From assembly GCF_052857255.1 (NCBI RefSeq), contig NW_027526687.1, positions 62,001 through 126,000 on the forward strand: DNA of 64,000 nucleotides. Direction: 5' to 3'. The position numbers and the translations under genes are program-made. Source of the DNA: Amblyomma americanum (Eukaryota > Arthropoda > Arachnida > Ixodida > Ixodidae). Position 1 is the first letter of the stretch; each line of letters starts with the position of its first letter. Shown here one piece after another: positions 50,821-61,935 of the stretch. The notes beneath the pieces were generated by a model. It made no database searches, had not been told where the DNA came from, and worked only from the letters and a program-made list of their open reading frames with translations.

Positions 50821-53704
50821 TATCAGAAGAACACTTGTAAAACCGGTGTGTTGTGATTTAGCTCATTTCGGTCTAAAACAGCTTGTTTCGTTGTATTAAG
50901 CAAGAATACATGCTTTTCGCGCAGTTATAAGAGAAAAAGTATTGACGCGTGTCACAGGGACCCTTGTAAAACCGATGTGTTCAGATTTAGCTCGTTTCGG
51001 TCTAAAACAGCTTGTTTCGTTGTATTAAGCACGAATACATGCTTTTCGCGCAGTTATAAGAGAAAAAGTTTTGACGAGTATCACGTGGAACACTTGTAAT
51101 ACCGATGTGTTGTGATTTGGCACGTTTCGGTCTAAAACAGCTTGTTTCGTTGTATTAAGCAAGAATACATGCTTTTCACGCAGTTATAAGAGAAAAAGTT
51201 TTGACGCGTATCACATGGACACTTGGAAAACCGATGTGTTCAGATTTAGCTCGTTTTGGTGTAAAACAGCTTGTTTCGTTGTATTAAGCACGAATACATG
51301 CTTTTCGCGCAGTTATAAGAGAAAAAGTTTTGACGCGTATCAGAGGAACACTTGTAAAACCGATGTGTTGTGATTTAGCTCGTTTCGGTCTAAAACAGCT
51401 TGTTTCGCTGTATTAAGCACGAATACATGCTTTTCGCGCAGTTATAAGAGAAAAAGTTTAGACGCGTATCAGAGGAACAATTGTAAAACCGATATGTTGT
51501 GATTTAGCTCGTTTCGGTCTAAAACAGCTTGTTTCGCTGTATTAAGCAGAAATACATGCTTTTCGCGCAGTGATAAGAGAAAAAGCTTTAAAGGCGTGTC
51601 ACAGGGACACCTGTAAAACCGATGTGTTCAGATTTACCTCGTTTCGGTCTAAAACAGCTTGTTTCGTTGGACTAAGCACGAATACATGCTTTTCGCGCAG
51701 CTATAAGAGAAAAAAGAGTTGACGCGTATCAGAGGAACACTTGTAAAACCGATGTGTTGTGATTACGCTCGTTTCGGTCTAAAACAGCTTGTTTCGCTGT
51801 ATTAAGCAAGAATACATGCTTTTCGCGCAGTTATTAGAGAAAAAAATTTGACGCGTATCAGAGGAACACTTGTAAAACCGATGTGTTGTGATTTAGCTCG
51901 TTTTCGTCTAAAACAGCTTGTTTCGCTGTATTAAGCAGGAATACATGCTTTTCGCGCAGTTATAAGAGAAAAAGTTTTAAAGGCATGTCACAAGGACACT
52001 TGTAAAACCGATGTGTTTAGATTTACCTCGTTTCGGTCTAAAACAGCTTGTTTCGTTGGACTAAGCAAGAATACATGCTTTTCGCGCAGTTATAAGAGAA
52101 AAAAGTTTTGATGCGTATCAGAGGAACACTTGTAAAACCGATGTGTTCAGATTTAGCTCGTTTCGGTCGAAAACAGCTTGTTTCGTTGTATTAAGCACGA
52201 ATACATGCTTTACGCGCAGTTATAGAAGAAAAAGTTTTGACGCGTATCAGAGACACTTGTAAAACCGATGTGTTGTGATTTAGCTCGTTTCGGTCTAAAA
52301 CAGCTTGTTTCGTTGTATTAAGCAAGAATACATGCTTTTCGCGCAGTTATAAGAGAAAAAGTTTTGACGAGTATCACGTGGATACTTGTAAAACCGATGT
52401 GTTCAGATTTAGCTCGTTTCGGTCTAAAACAGCTTGTTTCGTTGTATTAAGCACGAATACATGCTTTTCGCGCAGTTATAAGAGAAAAAGTTTTGACGAG
52501 TATCACGTGGAACACTTGTAATACCGATGTGCTGTGATTTAGCTCGTTTCGGTCTAAAACAGCTTGTTTCGCTGTATTAAGCAAGAATACATGCTTTTCG
52601 CGCAGTTATAAGAGAAAAAGTTTTGACGCGTATCAGAGGAACACTTGTAAAACCGATGTGTTGTGATTTAGCTCATTTCGGTCTAAAACAGCTTGTTTCG
52701 CTGTATTAAGCAAGAATACATGCTTTTCGCGCAGTTATAAGAGAAAAAGTTTTGACGCGTATCAGAGGAACACTTGTAAAACCGATGTGTTGTGATTTAG
52801 CTCGTTTCGGTCTAAAACAGCTTGTTTCGCTGTATTAAGCAAGAATACATGCTTTTCGCGCAGTTATAAGAGAAAAAGTTTTGACGCGTATCAGAGGAAC
52901 ACTTGTAAAACCGATGTGTTGTGATTTAGCTCGTTTCGGTCTAAAACAGCTTGTTTCGCTGTATTAAGCAAGAATACATGCTTTTCGCGCAGTTATAAGA
53001 GAAAAAGTTTTGACGCGTATCAGAGGAACACTTGTAAAACCGATGTGTTCAGATTTAGCTCGTTTCGGTCTAAAACAGCTTGTTTTGTTGTATTAAGCAC
53101 GAATACATGCTTTACGCGCAGTTATAGAAGAAAAATTTTTGACGCGTATCAGGGAGACACTTGTAAAACCGATGTGTTGTGATTTAGCTCGTTTCGGTCT
53201 AAAACAGCTTGTTTCGTTGTATTAAGCAAGAATACATGCTTTTCGCGCAGTTATAAGAGAAAAAGTTTTGACGAGTATCACGTGGATACTTGTAATACCG
53301 ATGTGTTGTGATTTAGCTCGTTTCGGTCTAAAACAGCTTGTTTCGCTGTATTAAGCAAGAATACATGCTTTTCGCGCAGTTATAAGAGAAAAAGTTTTGA
53401 CGCGTATCAGAGGAACACTTGTAAAACCGATGTGTTGTGATTTAGCTCATTTCGGTCTACAACAGCTTGTTTCGTTGTATTAAGCAAGAATACATGCTTT
53501 TCGCGCAGTTATAAGAGAAAAAGTTTTGACGCGTGTCACAGGGACACTTGTAAAACTGATGTGCTCAGATTTAACTCGTTTCGGTCTAAAACAGCTTGTT
53601 TCGTTGTATTAAGCACGAATACATGCTTTTCGCGCAGTTATAAGAGAAAAAGTTTTGACGAGTATCACGTGGAACACTTGTAATACCGATGTGTTGTGAT
53701 TTGG
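50821..53704 (+). repeat. Satellite block related to 57.6-60.1 kb
   Basis: Shares private variants with the region about 6.6-6.8 kb downstream: AAAGTATTGACG with GGGACCCTTG (about 50,938 and 57,627), TTTGGCAC (51,117 and 57,805), TTTTCACGCAG (51,175 and 57,863), a module with CCGATATG and ACACCTG, CTCGTTTTCGTC (51,898 and 58,713) and CAGGGAGACAC (53,149 and 59,709). The offset falls from about 6,815 to 6,560 bp, so two monomers differ in number. GTGCTGTG near 52,530 is matched at 63,350. Confidence 0.7.
51456..52110 (+). repeat. Marker module 12 (extended, CCGATATG/ACACCTG type)
   Basis: CCGATATG after CAATTG, GGGACACCTG, and CTCGTTTTCGTC. Private GATTACGCTCG and GTTATTAGAG occur at about 51,762 and 51,830. 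The extension with AAAGGCATGTC and GTGTTTAGATTT lies at about 51,975-52,025. Confidence 0.8.
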
Positions 53705-56700
53705 CTCGTTTTGGTCTAAAACAGCTTGTTTCGTTGTATTAAGCAAGAATACATGGTTTTCGCGCAGTTATAAGAGAAAAAGTTTTGACGCGTATCAGAG
53801 GAACACTTGTAAAACCGATGTGTTCAGATTTAACTCTTTTCGGACTAAAACAGCTTGTTTCGTTGTATTAAGCACGAATACATGCTTTTCGCGCAGTTAT
53901 AAGAGAAAAAGTTTTGACGCGTATCACATGGACACTTGGAAAACCGATGTGTTCAGATCTAGCTCGTTTTGGTCTAAAACAGCTTGTTTCGTTGTATTAA
54001 GCACGAATACATGCTTTTCGCGCAGTTATAAGAGAAAAAGTTTTGACGCGTATCAGAGGAACACTTGTAAAACCGATGTGTTGTGATTTAGCTCGTTTCG
54101 GTCTAAAACAGCTTGTTTCGCTGTATTAAGCAAGAATACATGCTTTTCGCGCAGTTATAAGAGAAAAAGTTTTGACGCGTGTCACAGGGACACTTGTAAA
54201 ACCGATGTGTTCAGATTTAGCTCGTTTCGGTCTGAAACAGCTTGTTTCGTTGTATTAAGCACGAATACATGCTTTTCGCGCAGTTATAAGAGAAAAAGTT
54301 TAGACGCGTATCAGAGGAACAATTGTAAAACCGATGTGTTGTGATTTAGCTCGTTTCGGTCTAAAACAGCTTGTTTCGCTGTATTAAGCAGAAATACATG
54401 CTTTTCGCGCAGTGATAAGAGAAAAAGCTTTAAAGGCGTGTCACAGGGACACTTGTAAAACCGATGTGTTCAGATTTACCTCGTTTCGGTCTAAAACAGC
54501 TTGTTTCGTTGGACTAAGCACGAATACATGCTTTTCGCGCAGCTATAAGAGAAAAAAGAGTTGACGCGTATCAGAGGAACACTTGTAAAAGCGATGTGTT
54601 GTGATTTAACTCGTTTCGGTCTAAAACAGCTTGTTTCGCTGTATTAAGCAAGAATACATGCTTTTCGCGCAGTTATAAGAGAAAAAAATTTACGCGTATC
54701 AGAGGAACACTTATAAAACCGATAAGTTGTGATTTAGCTCGTTTTGGTCTAAAACAGCTTGTTTCGCTGTATTAAGCAGGAATACATGCTTTTCGCGCAG
54801 TTATAAGAGAAAAAGTTTTAAAGGCATGTCACAAGGACACTTGTAAAACCGATGTGTTCAGATTTACCTCGTTTCGGTCTAAAACAGCTTGTTTCGTTGT
54901 ATTAAGCAAGAATACATGCTTTTCGCGCAGTTATAAGAGAAAAAGTTTTGACGCGTATTTGAGAGACACTTGTAAAACCGATGTGTTGTGATTTAGCTCG
55001 TTTCGGTCTAAAACAGCTTGTTTCGTTGTATTAAGCAAGAATACATGCTTTTCGCGCAGTTATAAGAGAAAAAGTTTTGACGCGTATTAGAGAGACACTT
55101 GTAAAACCGATGTGTTGTGATTTAGCTCGTTTCGGTCTAAAACAGCTTGTTTCGTTGTATTAAGCAAGAATACATGCTTTTCGCGCAGTTATAAGAGAAA
55201 AAGTTTTGACGAGTATCACGTGGATACTTGTAAAACCGATGTGTTCAGATTTAGCTCGTTTTGGTCTAAAACAGCTTGTTTCGTTGTATTAAGCACGAAT
55301 ACATGCTTTTCGCGCAGTTATAAGAGAAAAAGTTTTGACGAGTATCACGTGGAACACTTGTAATACCGATGTGTTGTGATTTAGCTCGTTTCGGTCTAAA
55401 ACAGCTTGATTCGCTGTATTAAGCAAGAATACATGCTTTTCGCGCAGTTATAAAGGAAAAAGTTTTGACGCGTATCAGAGGAACACTTGTAAAACCGATG
55501 TGTTGTGATTTAGCTCATTTCGGTCTAAAACAGCTTGTTTCTCTGTATTAAGCAAGAATACATGCTTTTCGCGCAGTTATAAGAGAAAAAGTTTTGACGA
55601 GTATCACATGGATACTTGTAAAACCGATGTGTTCAGATTTAGCTCGTTTCGGTCTAAAACAGCTTGTTTCGTTGTATTAAGCAAGAATACATGCTTTTCG
55701 CGCAGTTAAAAGAGAAAAAGTTTTGACGCGTATTAGAGAGACACTTGTAAAACCGATGTGTTGTGATTTAGCTCGTTTCGGTCTAAAACAGCTTGTTTCG
55801 TTGTATTAAGCAAGAATACATGCTTTTCGCGCAGTTATAAGAGAAAAAGTTTTGACGAGTATCACGTGGATACTTGTAAAACCGATGTGTTCAGATTTAG
55901 CTCGTTTCGGTCTAAAACAGCTTTTTTCGTTGTATTAAGCACGAATACATGCTTTTCGCGCAGTTAAAAGAGAAAAAGTTTTGACGAGTATCACGTGGAA
56001 CACTTGTAATACCGATGTGTTTTGATTTAGCTCGTTTCGGTCTAAAACAGCTTGTTTCGCTGTATTAAGCAAGAATACATGCTTTTCGCGCCGTTATAAG
56101 AGAAAAAGTTTTGACGCGTATCAGAGGAACACTTGTAAAACCGATGTGTTGTGATTTAGCTCATTTCGGTCTAAAACAGCTTGTTTCGCTGTATTAAGCA
56201 AGAATACATGCTTTTCGCGCAGTTATAAGAGAAAAAGTTTTGACGCGTATCAGAGGAACACTTGTAAAACCGATGAGTTGTGATTTAGCTCGTTTCGGTC
56301 TAAAACAGCTTGTTTCGCTGTATTAAGCAAGAATACATGCTTTTCGCGCAGTTATAAGAGAAAAAGTTTTGACGCGTATCAGAGGAACACTTGTATAACC
56401 GATGTGTTGTGATTTAGCTCGTTTCGGTCTAAAACAGCTTGTTTCGCTGTATTAAGCAAGAATACATGCTTTTCGCGCAGTTATAAGAGAAAAAGTTTTG
56501 ACGCGTATCAGAGGAACACTTGTAAAACCGATGTGTTCAGATTTAGCTCGTTTCGGTCTAAAACAGCTTGTTTCGTTGTATTAAGCACGAATACATGCTT
56601 TACGCGCAGTTATAGAAGAAAAAGTTTTGACGCGTATCAGAGACACTTGTCAAACCGATGTGTTGTGATTTAGCTCGTTTCGGTCTAAAACAGCTTGTTT

Positions 56701-56705
56701 CGTTG
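53705..56705 (+). repeat. Block duplicated 18.6 kb away, downstream copy
   Basis: See anchors at 35,100-38,100. Differences from the partner include GCGTATTTGAGAG (about 54,955) with ordinary GTTGTATTAAG in place of GTTGGACTAAG, a deleted G in AATTTACGCG (about 54,688), and CAAACCG at about 56,650. Similarity ends abruptly at the diverged patch that starts near 56,640-56,700. The segment 53.8-54.7 kb is copied again at 62.2-63.1 kb with an offset of 8,365 bp. Confidence 0.8.
54298..54890 (+). repeat. Marker module 13 (extended, AAAGCGATG/CTTATAAAAC type)
   Basis: Belongs with modules 9, 10 and 16 by AAAGCGATG and CTTATAAAAC. Private GATAAGTTGTG and a lost G in AATTTACGCG. The extension is cut short: after TTTACCTCG an ordinary GTTGTATTAAG replaces GTTGGACTAAG, so a recombination boundary lies near 54,890. 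Confidence 0.8.
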
Positions 56706-57000
56706 TATTAAACAAGAATACAAGCTTTTCGCGCAGTTATAAGATAAAAAGTTTTTACGCGTATCTCAGGGACACTTTTAAAACCGATGTGTTCAGATTT
56801 CGCTCGTTTCGATCTAAAACAGCTTGTTTCGTTGTATTATGCAAGAATACATGCTTTTCGCCCAGTTATAAGATAAAATGTTTTGACACGTATCACATGG
56901 ACACTTGTAAAACCGATGTGTTCAGATCTAGCTCTTTTTGGTTTAAAAGAGCTTGTTTCGTTGTATTAATCACGAATACATGCTTTTCGCGCAGTTATAA
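56640..57000 (+). repeat. Patch of unusually diverged monomers
   Basis: About three successive monomers carry many changes seen nowhere else or rarely in the window: TTAAACAAGAATACAAGC, AAGATAAAAAGTTTTTACG, ATCTCAGGGACACTTTTAAA, TTTCGATCTAAAAC, TATTATGCAAG, TTTTCGCCCAG, AAGATAAAATG, GACACGTATC, AGCTCTTTTTGGTTTAAAAG and TTAATCACG. The repeat register is kept. Outside this patch most monomers carry only zero to four such differences from their nearest relatives. Confidence 0.8.
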
Positions 57001-58196
57001 GAGAAAAAGTTTTGACGCGTGTCACAGGGACACTTGTAAAACCGATGTGTTCAGATTTAGCTCGTTTCGGTCTAAAACAGCTTGTTTCGTTGTATTAAGC
57101 ACGAATACATGCTTTTCGCGCAGTTATAAGAGAAAAAGTTTTGACGCGTATCACGTGGACACTTGTAAAGCCGATGTGTTCAGATTTAGCTCGTTTTGGT
57201 CTAAAACAGCTTGTTTCGTTGTATTAAGCACGAATACAAGCTTTTCGAGCCGTTATAAGAGAAAAAGTTTTGACGAGTATCACGTGGATACTTGTAAAAC
57301 CGAAGTGTTCAGATTTAGCTCGTTTCGGTCTAAAACAGCTTGTTTCGTTGTATTAAGCACGAATACATGCTTTTCGCGCAGTTATAAGAGAAAACGTTTT
57401 GACGAGTATCACGTGGAACACTTGTAATACCGATGTGTTGTGATTTAGCTCATTTCGGTCTAAAACAGCTTGTTTCGCTGTATTAAGCAAGAATACATGC
57501 TTTTCGCGCAGTTATAAGAGAAAAAGTTTTGACGGGTATCAGAGGAACACTTGTAAAACCGATGTGTTGTGATTTAGCTCATTTCGGTCTAAAACAGCTT
57601 GTTTCGCGCAGTTATAAGAGAAAAAGTATTGACGCGTGTCACAGGGACCCTTGTAAAACCGATGTGTTCAGATTTAGCTCGTTTCGGTCTAAAACAGCTT
57701 GTTTCGTTGTATTAAGCACGAATACATGCTTTTCGCGCAGTTATAAGAGAAAAAGTTTTGACGAGTATCACGTGGAACACTTGTAATACCGATGTGTTGT
57801 GATTTGGCACATTTCGGTCTAAAACAGCTTGTTTCGTTGTATTAAGCAAGAATACATGCTTTTCACGCAGTTATAAGAGAAAACGTTTTGACGGGTATCA
57901 GAGGAACACTTGTAAAACCGATGTGTTCAGATTTAACTCTTTTCGGACTAAAACAGCTTGTTTCGTTGTATTAAGCACGAATACATGCTTTTCGCGCAGT
58001 TATAAGGGAAAAAGTTTTGACGCTTATCACATGGACACTTGGAAAACCGATGTGTTCAGATTTAGCTCGTTTTGGTGTAAAACAGCTTGTTTCGTTGTAT
58101 TAAGCACGAATACATGCTTTTCGCGCAGTTATAAGAGAAAAAGTTTTGACGCGTATCAGAGGAACACTTGTAAAACCGATGTGTTGTGATTTAGCT
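57001..58196 (+). repeat. Type A-rich satellite stretch
   Basis: Contains consecutive TTCAGATTT monomers with no in-frame stop, then a CTTTTCGAGCCG variant (about 57,241), CCGAAGTG, AAAACG and two CTCATTTCGG monomers flanking the truncated monomer. The second half (57.6-58.2 kb) parallels 50.9-51.4 kb, with an extra TTAACTCTTTT monomer at about 57,934. Confidence 0.7.
57590..57625 (+). repeat. Truncated monomer with a 29-bp internal deletion
   Basis: CAGCTTGTTTCGCGCAG joins the first TTTCGC of the monomer directly to the GCAG that normally follows the second TTCGC. The intervening 29 bases, which include TATTAAG and AATACATGC, are missing. TTTCGC flanks both ends of the lost segment, consistent with slippage or microhomology-mediated deletion. 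It is the largest sub-monomer deletion I found. Confidence 0.85.
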
Positions 58197-60134
58197 CGTT
58201 TCGGTCTAAAACAGCTTGTTTCGCTGTATTAAGCACGAATACATGCTTTTCGCGCAGTTATAAGAGAAAAAGTTTAGACGCGTATCAGAGGAACAATTGT
58301 AAAACCGATATGTTGTGATTTAGCTCGTTTCGGTCTAAAAGAGCTTGTTTCGCTGTATTAAGCAGAAATACATGCTTTTCGCGCAGTGATAAGAGAAAAA
58401 GCTTTAAAGGCTTGTCACAGGGACACCTGTAAAACCGATGTGTTCAGATTTACCTTGTTTCGGTCTAAAACAGCTTGTTTCGTTGGACTAAGCACGAATA
58501 CATGCTTTTCGCGCAGCTATAAGAGAAAAAAGAGTTGACGCGTATCAGAGGAACACTTGTAAAACCGATGTGTTGTGATTTAGCTCGTTTCGGTCTAAAA
58601 CAGCTTGTTTCGCTGTATTAAGCAAGAATACATGCTTTTCGCGCAGTTATAAGAGAAAAAAATTTGACGCGTATCAGAGGAACACTTGTAAAACCGATGT
58701 GTTGTGATTTAGCTCGTTTTCGTCTAAAACAGCTTGTTTCGCTGTATTAGGCAGGAATACATGCTTTTCGCGCAGTTATAAGAGAAAAAGTTTTAAAGGC
58801 ATGTCACAAGGACACTTGTAAAACCGATGTGTTCAGATTTACCTCGTTTCGGTCTAAAACAGCTTGTTTCGTTGGGACTAAGCAAGAATACATGCTTTTC
58901 GCGCAGTTATAAGAGAAAAAGTTTTTGATGCGTATCAGAGGAACACTTGTAAAACCGATGTGTTCAGATTTAGCTCGTTTCGGTCTAAAACAGCTTGCTT
59001 CGTTGTATTAAGCACGAATACATGCTTTACGCGCATTTATAGAAGAAAAAGTTTTGACGCGTATCCGAGGAACACTTGTAAAACCGATGTGTTCAGATTT
59101 AACTCTTTTCGGTCTAAAACAGCTTGTTTCGTTGTATTAAGCAAGAATACATGCTTTTCGCGCAGGTATAAGAGAAAAAGTTTTGACGAGTATCACGTGG
59201 ATACTTGTAAAACCGATGTGTTCAGATTTAGCTCGTTTCGGTCTAAAACAGCTTGTTTCGTTGTATTAAGCACGAATACATGCTTTTCGCGCAGTTATAA
59301 GAGAAAAAGTTTTGACGAGTATCAGAGGAACACTTGTAAAACCGATGTGTTGTGATTTAGCTCGTTTCGGTCTAAAACAGCTTGTTTCGCTGTATTAAGC
59401 AAGAATACATGCTTTTCGCGCAGTTATAAGAGAAAAAGTTTTGACGCGTATCAGAGGAACACTTGTAAAACCGATGTGTTGTGATTTAGCTCGTTTCGGT
59501 CTAAAACAGCTTGTTTCGCTGTATTAAGCAAGAATACATGCATTCGCGCAGTTATAAGAGAAAAAGTTTTGACGCGTATCAGAGGAACACTTGTAAAACC
59601 GATGTGTTCAGATTTAGCTCGTTTCGGTCTAAAACAGCTTGTTTTGTTGTATTAAGCACGAATACATGCTTTACGCGCAGTTATAGAAGAAAAAGTTTTG
59701 ACGCGTATCAGGGAGACACTTGTAAAACCGATGTGTTGTGATTTAGCTCGTTTCGGTCTAAAACAGCTTGTTTCGTTGTATTAAGCAAGAATACATGCTT
59801 TTCGCGCAGTTATAAGAGAAAAAGTTTTGACGAGTATCACGTGGATACTTGTAATACCGATGTGTTGTGATTTAGCTCGTTTCGGTCTAAAACAGCTTGT
59901 TTCGCTGTATTAAGCAAGAATACATGCTTTTCGCGCAGTTATAAGAGAAAAAGTTTTGACGCGTATCAGAGAAACACTTGTAAAACCGATGTGTTGTGAT
60001 TTAGCTCATTTCGCTCTACAACAGCTTGTTTCGTTGTATTAAGCAAGAATACATGCTTTTCGCGCAGTTATAAGAGAAAAAGTTTTGACGCGTGTCACAG
60101 GGACACTTGTAAAACTGATGTGCTCAGATTTAGC
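58197..60134 (+). repeat. ~1.9-kb tandem duplication, left copy
   Basis: Pairs with 60,135-61,935. The offset is 1,938-1,939 bp at the CTCGTTTTCGTC site (about 58,713 and 60,652) and at GCTTCGTTG (about 58,996 and 60,934). It falls to 1,806 bp at TCGCTCTACA (60,011 and 61,817), so the right copy has lost about one monomer. An ATCCGAGG/TTAACTCTTTT monomer at about 59,060-59,110 is private to this copy. Confidence 0.8.
58272..58930 (+). repeat. Marker module 14 (extended, CCGATATG/ACACCTG type)
   Basis: Carries AAAGGCTTGTCAC, shared only with module 15. Private CTAAAAGAGC and TTTACCTTG changes. The extension has GTATTAGGCAGG and one extra G in GTTGGGACTAAG. Confidence 0.8.
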
Positions 60135-61935
60135 TCGTTTCGGTCTAAAACAGCTTGTTTCGCTGTATTAAGCACGAATACATGCTTTTCGCGCAGTTAT
60201 AAGAGAAAAGTTTAGACGCGTATCAGAGGAACAATTGTAAAACCGATATGTTGTGATTTAGCTCGTTTCGGTCTAAAACAGCTTGTTTCGCTGTATTAAG
60301 CAGAAATACATGCTTTTCGCGCAGTGATAAGAGAAAAAGCTTTAAAGGCTTGTCACAGGGACACCTGTAAAACCGATGTGTTCAGATTTACCTCGTTTCG
60401 GTCTAAAACAGCTTGTTTCGTTGGACTAAGCACGAATACATGCTTTTCGCGCAGCTATAAGAGAAAAAAGAGTTGACGCGTATCAGAGGAACACTTGTAA
60501 AACCGATGTGTTGTGATTTAGCTCGTTTCGGTCTAAAACAGCTTGTTTCGCTGTATTAAGCAAGAATACATGCTTTTCGCGCAGTTATAAGAGAAAAAAA
60601 TTTGACGCGTATCAGAGGAACACTTGTAAAACCGATGTGTTGTGATTTAGCTCGTTTTCGTCTAAAACAGCTTGTTTCGCTGTATTAGGCAGGAATACAT
60701 GCTTTTCGCGCAGTTATAAGAGAAAAAAGTTTTAAAGGCATGTCACAAGGACACTTGTAAAACCGATGTGTTCAGATTTACCTCGTTTCGGTCTAAAACA
60801 GCTTGTTTCGTTGGACTAAGCAAGAATACATGCTTTTCGCGCAGTTATAAGAGAAAAAAGTTTTGATGCGTATCAGAGGAACACTTGTAAAACCGATGTG
60901 TTCAGATTTAGCTCGTTTCGGTCTAAACAGCTCGCTTCGTTGTATTAAGCACGAATACATGCTTTACGCGCATTTATAGAAGAAAAAGTTTTGACGCGTA
61001 TCAGAGACACTTGTAAAACCGATGTGTTGTGATTTAGCTCGTTTCGGTCTAAAACAGCTTGTTTCGTTGTATTAAGCAAGAATACATGCTTTTCGCGCAG
61101 TTATAAGAGAAAAAGTTTTGACGAGTATCACGTGGATACTTGTAAAACCGATGTGTTCAGATTTAGCTCGTTTCGGTCTAAAACAGCTTGTTTCGTTGTA
61201 TTAAGCACGAATACATGCTTTTCGCGCAGTTATAAGAGAAAAAGTTTTGACGAGTATCAGAGGAACACTTGTAAAACCGATGTGTTGTGATTTAGCTCGT
61301 TTCGGTCTAAAACAGCTTGTTTCGCTGTATTAGGCAAGAATACATGCTTTTCGCGCAGTTATAAGAGAAAAAGTTCTGACGCGTATCAGAGGAACACTTG
61401 TAAAACCGATGTGTTGTGATTAGCTCGTTTCGGTCTAAAACAGCTTGTTTCGCTGTATTAAGCAAGAATACATGCTTTACGCGCAGTTATAGAAGAAAAA
61501 GTTTTGACGCGTATCAGGGAGACACTTGTAAAACCGATGTGTTGTGATTTAGCTCGTTTCGGTCTAAAACAGCTTGTTTCGTTGTATTAAGCAAGAATAC
61601 ATGCTTTTCGCGCAGTTATAAGAGAAAAAGTTTTGACGAGTATCACGTGGATACTTGTAATACCGATGTGTTGTGATTTAGCTCGTTTCGGTCTAAAACA
61701 GCTTGTTTCGCTGTATTAAGCAAGAATACATGCTTTTCGCGCAGTTATAAGAGAAAAAGTTTTGACGCGTATCAGAGAAACACTTGTAAAACCGATGTGT
61801 TGTGATTTAGCTCATTTCGCTCTACAACAGCTTGTTTCGTTGTATTAAGCAAGAATACATGCTTTTCGCGCAGTTATAAGAGAAAAAGTTTTGACGCGTG
61901 TCACAGGGACACTTGTAAAACTGATGTGCTCAGAT
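60135..61935 (+). repeat. ~1.9-kb tandem duplication, right copy
   Basis: Begins within a chimeric monomer: TGCTCAGATTTAGCTCG (about 60,121) runs into CGCTGTATTAAGCACG, whereas the other TGCTCAG monomers (53,562 and 61,927) have TTAACTCG and CGTTG. It has lost one monomer near 61.45 kb, where CGCTGTATTAAGCAAG is joined to the TTTACGCGCAG half of another monomer type. One T is lost in GATTAGCTCG (about 61,420). Confidence 0.8.
60210..60870 (+). repeat. Marker module 15 (extended, CCGATATG/ACACCTG type)
   Basis: The 1,938-bp duplicate of module 14, with AAAGGCTTGTCAC and GTATTAGGCAGG. It starts with GAGAAAAGTTTAG, one A shorter than its partner. Confidence 0.8.

Noticed and set aside
56789..57427. 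212-codon open frame as a repeat-protein gene
   Set aside because: It consists only of satellite monomers, has no regulatory context, and equivalent frames are broken by TGA or a frameshift within a few monomers everywhere else. It includes about two mutated monomers with no sign of constraint.
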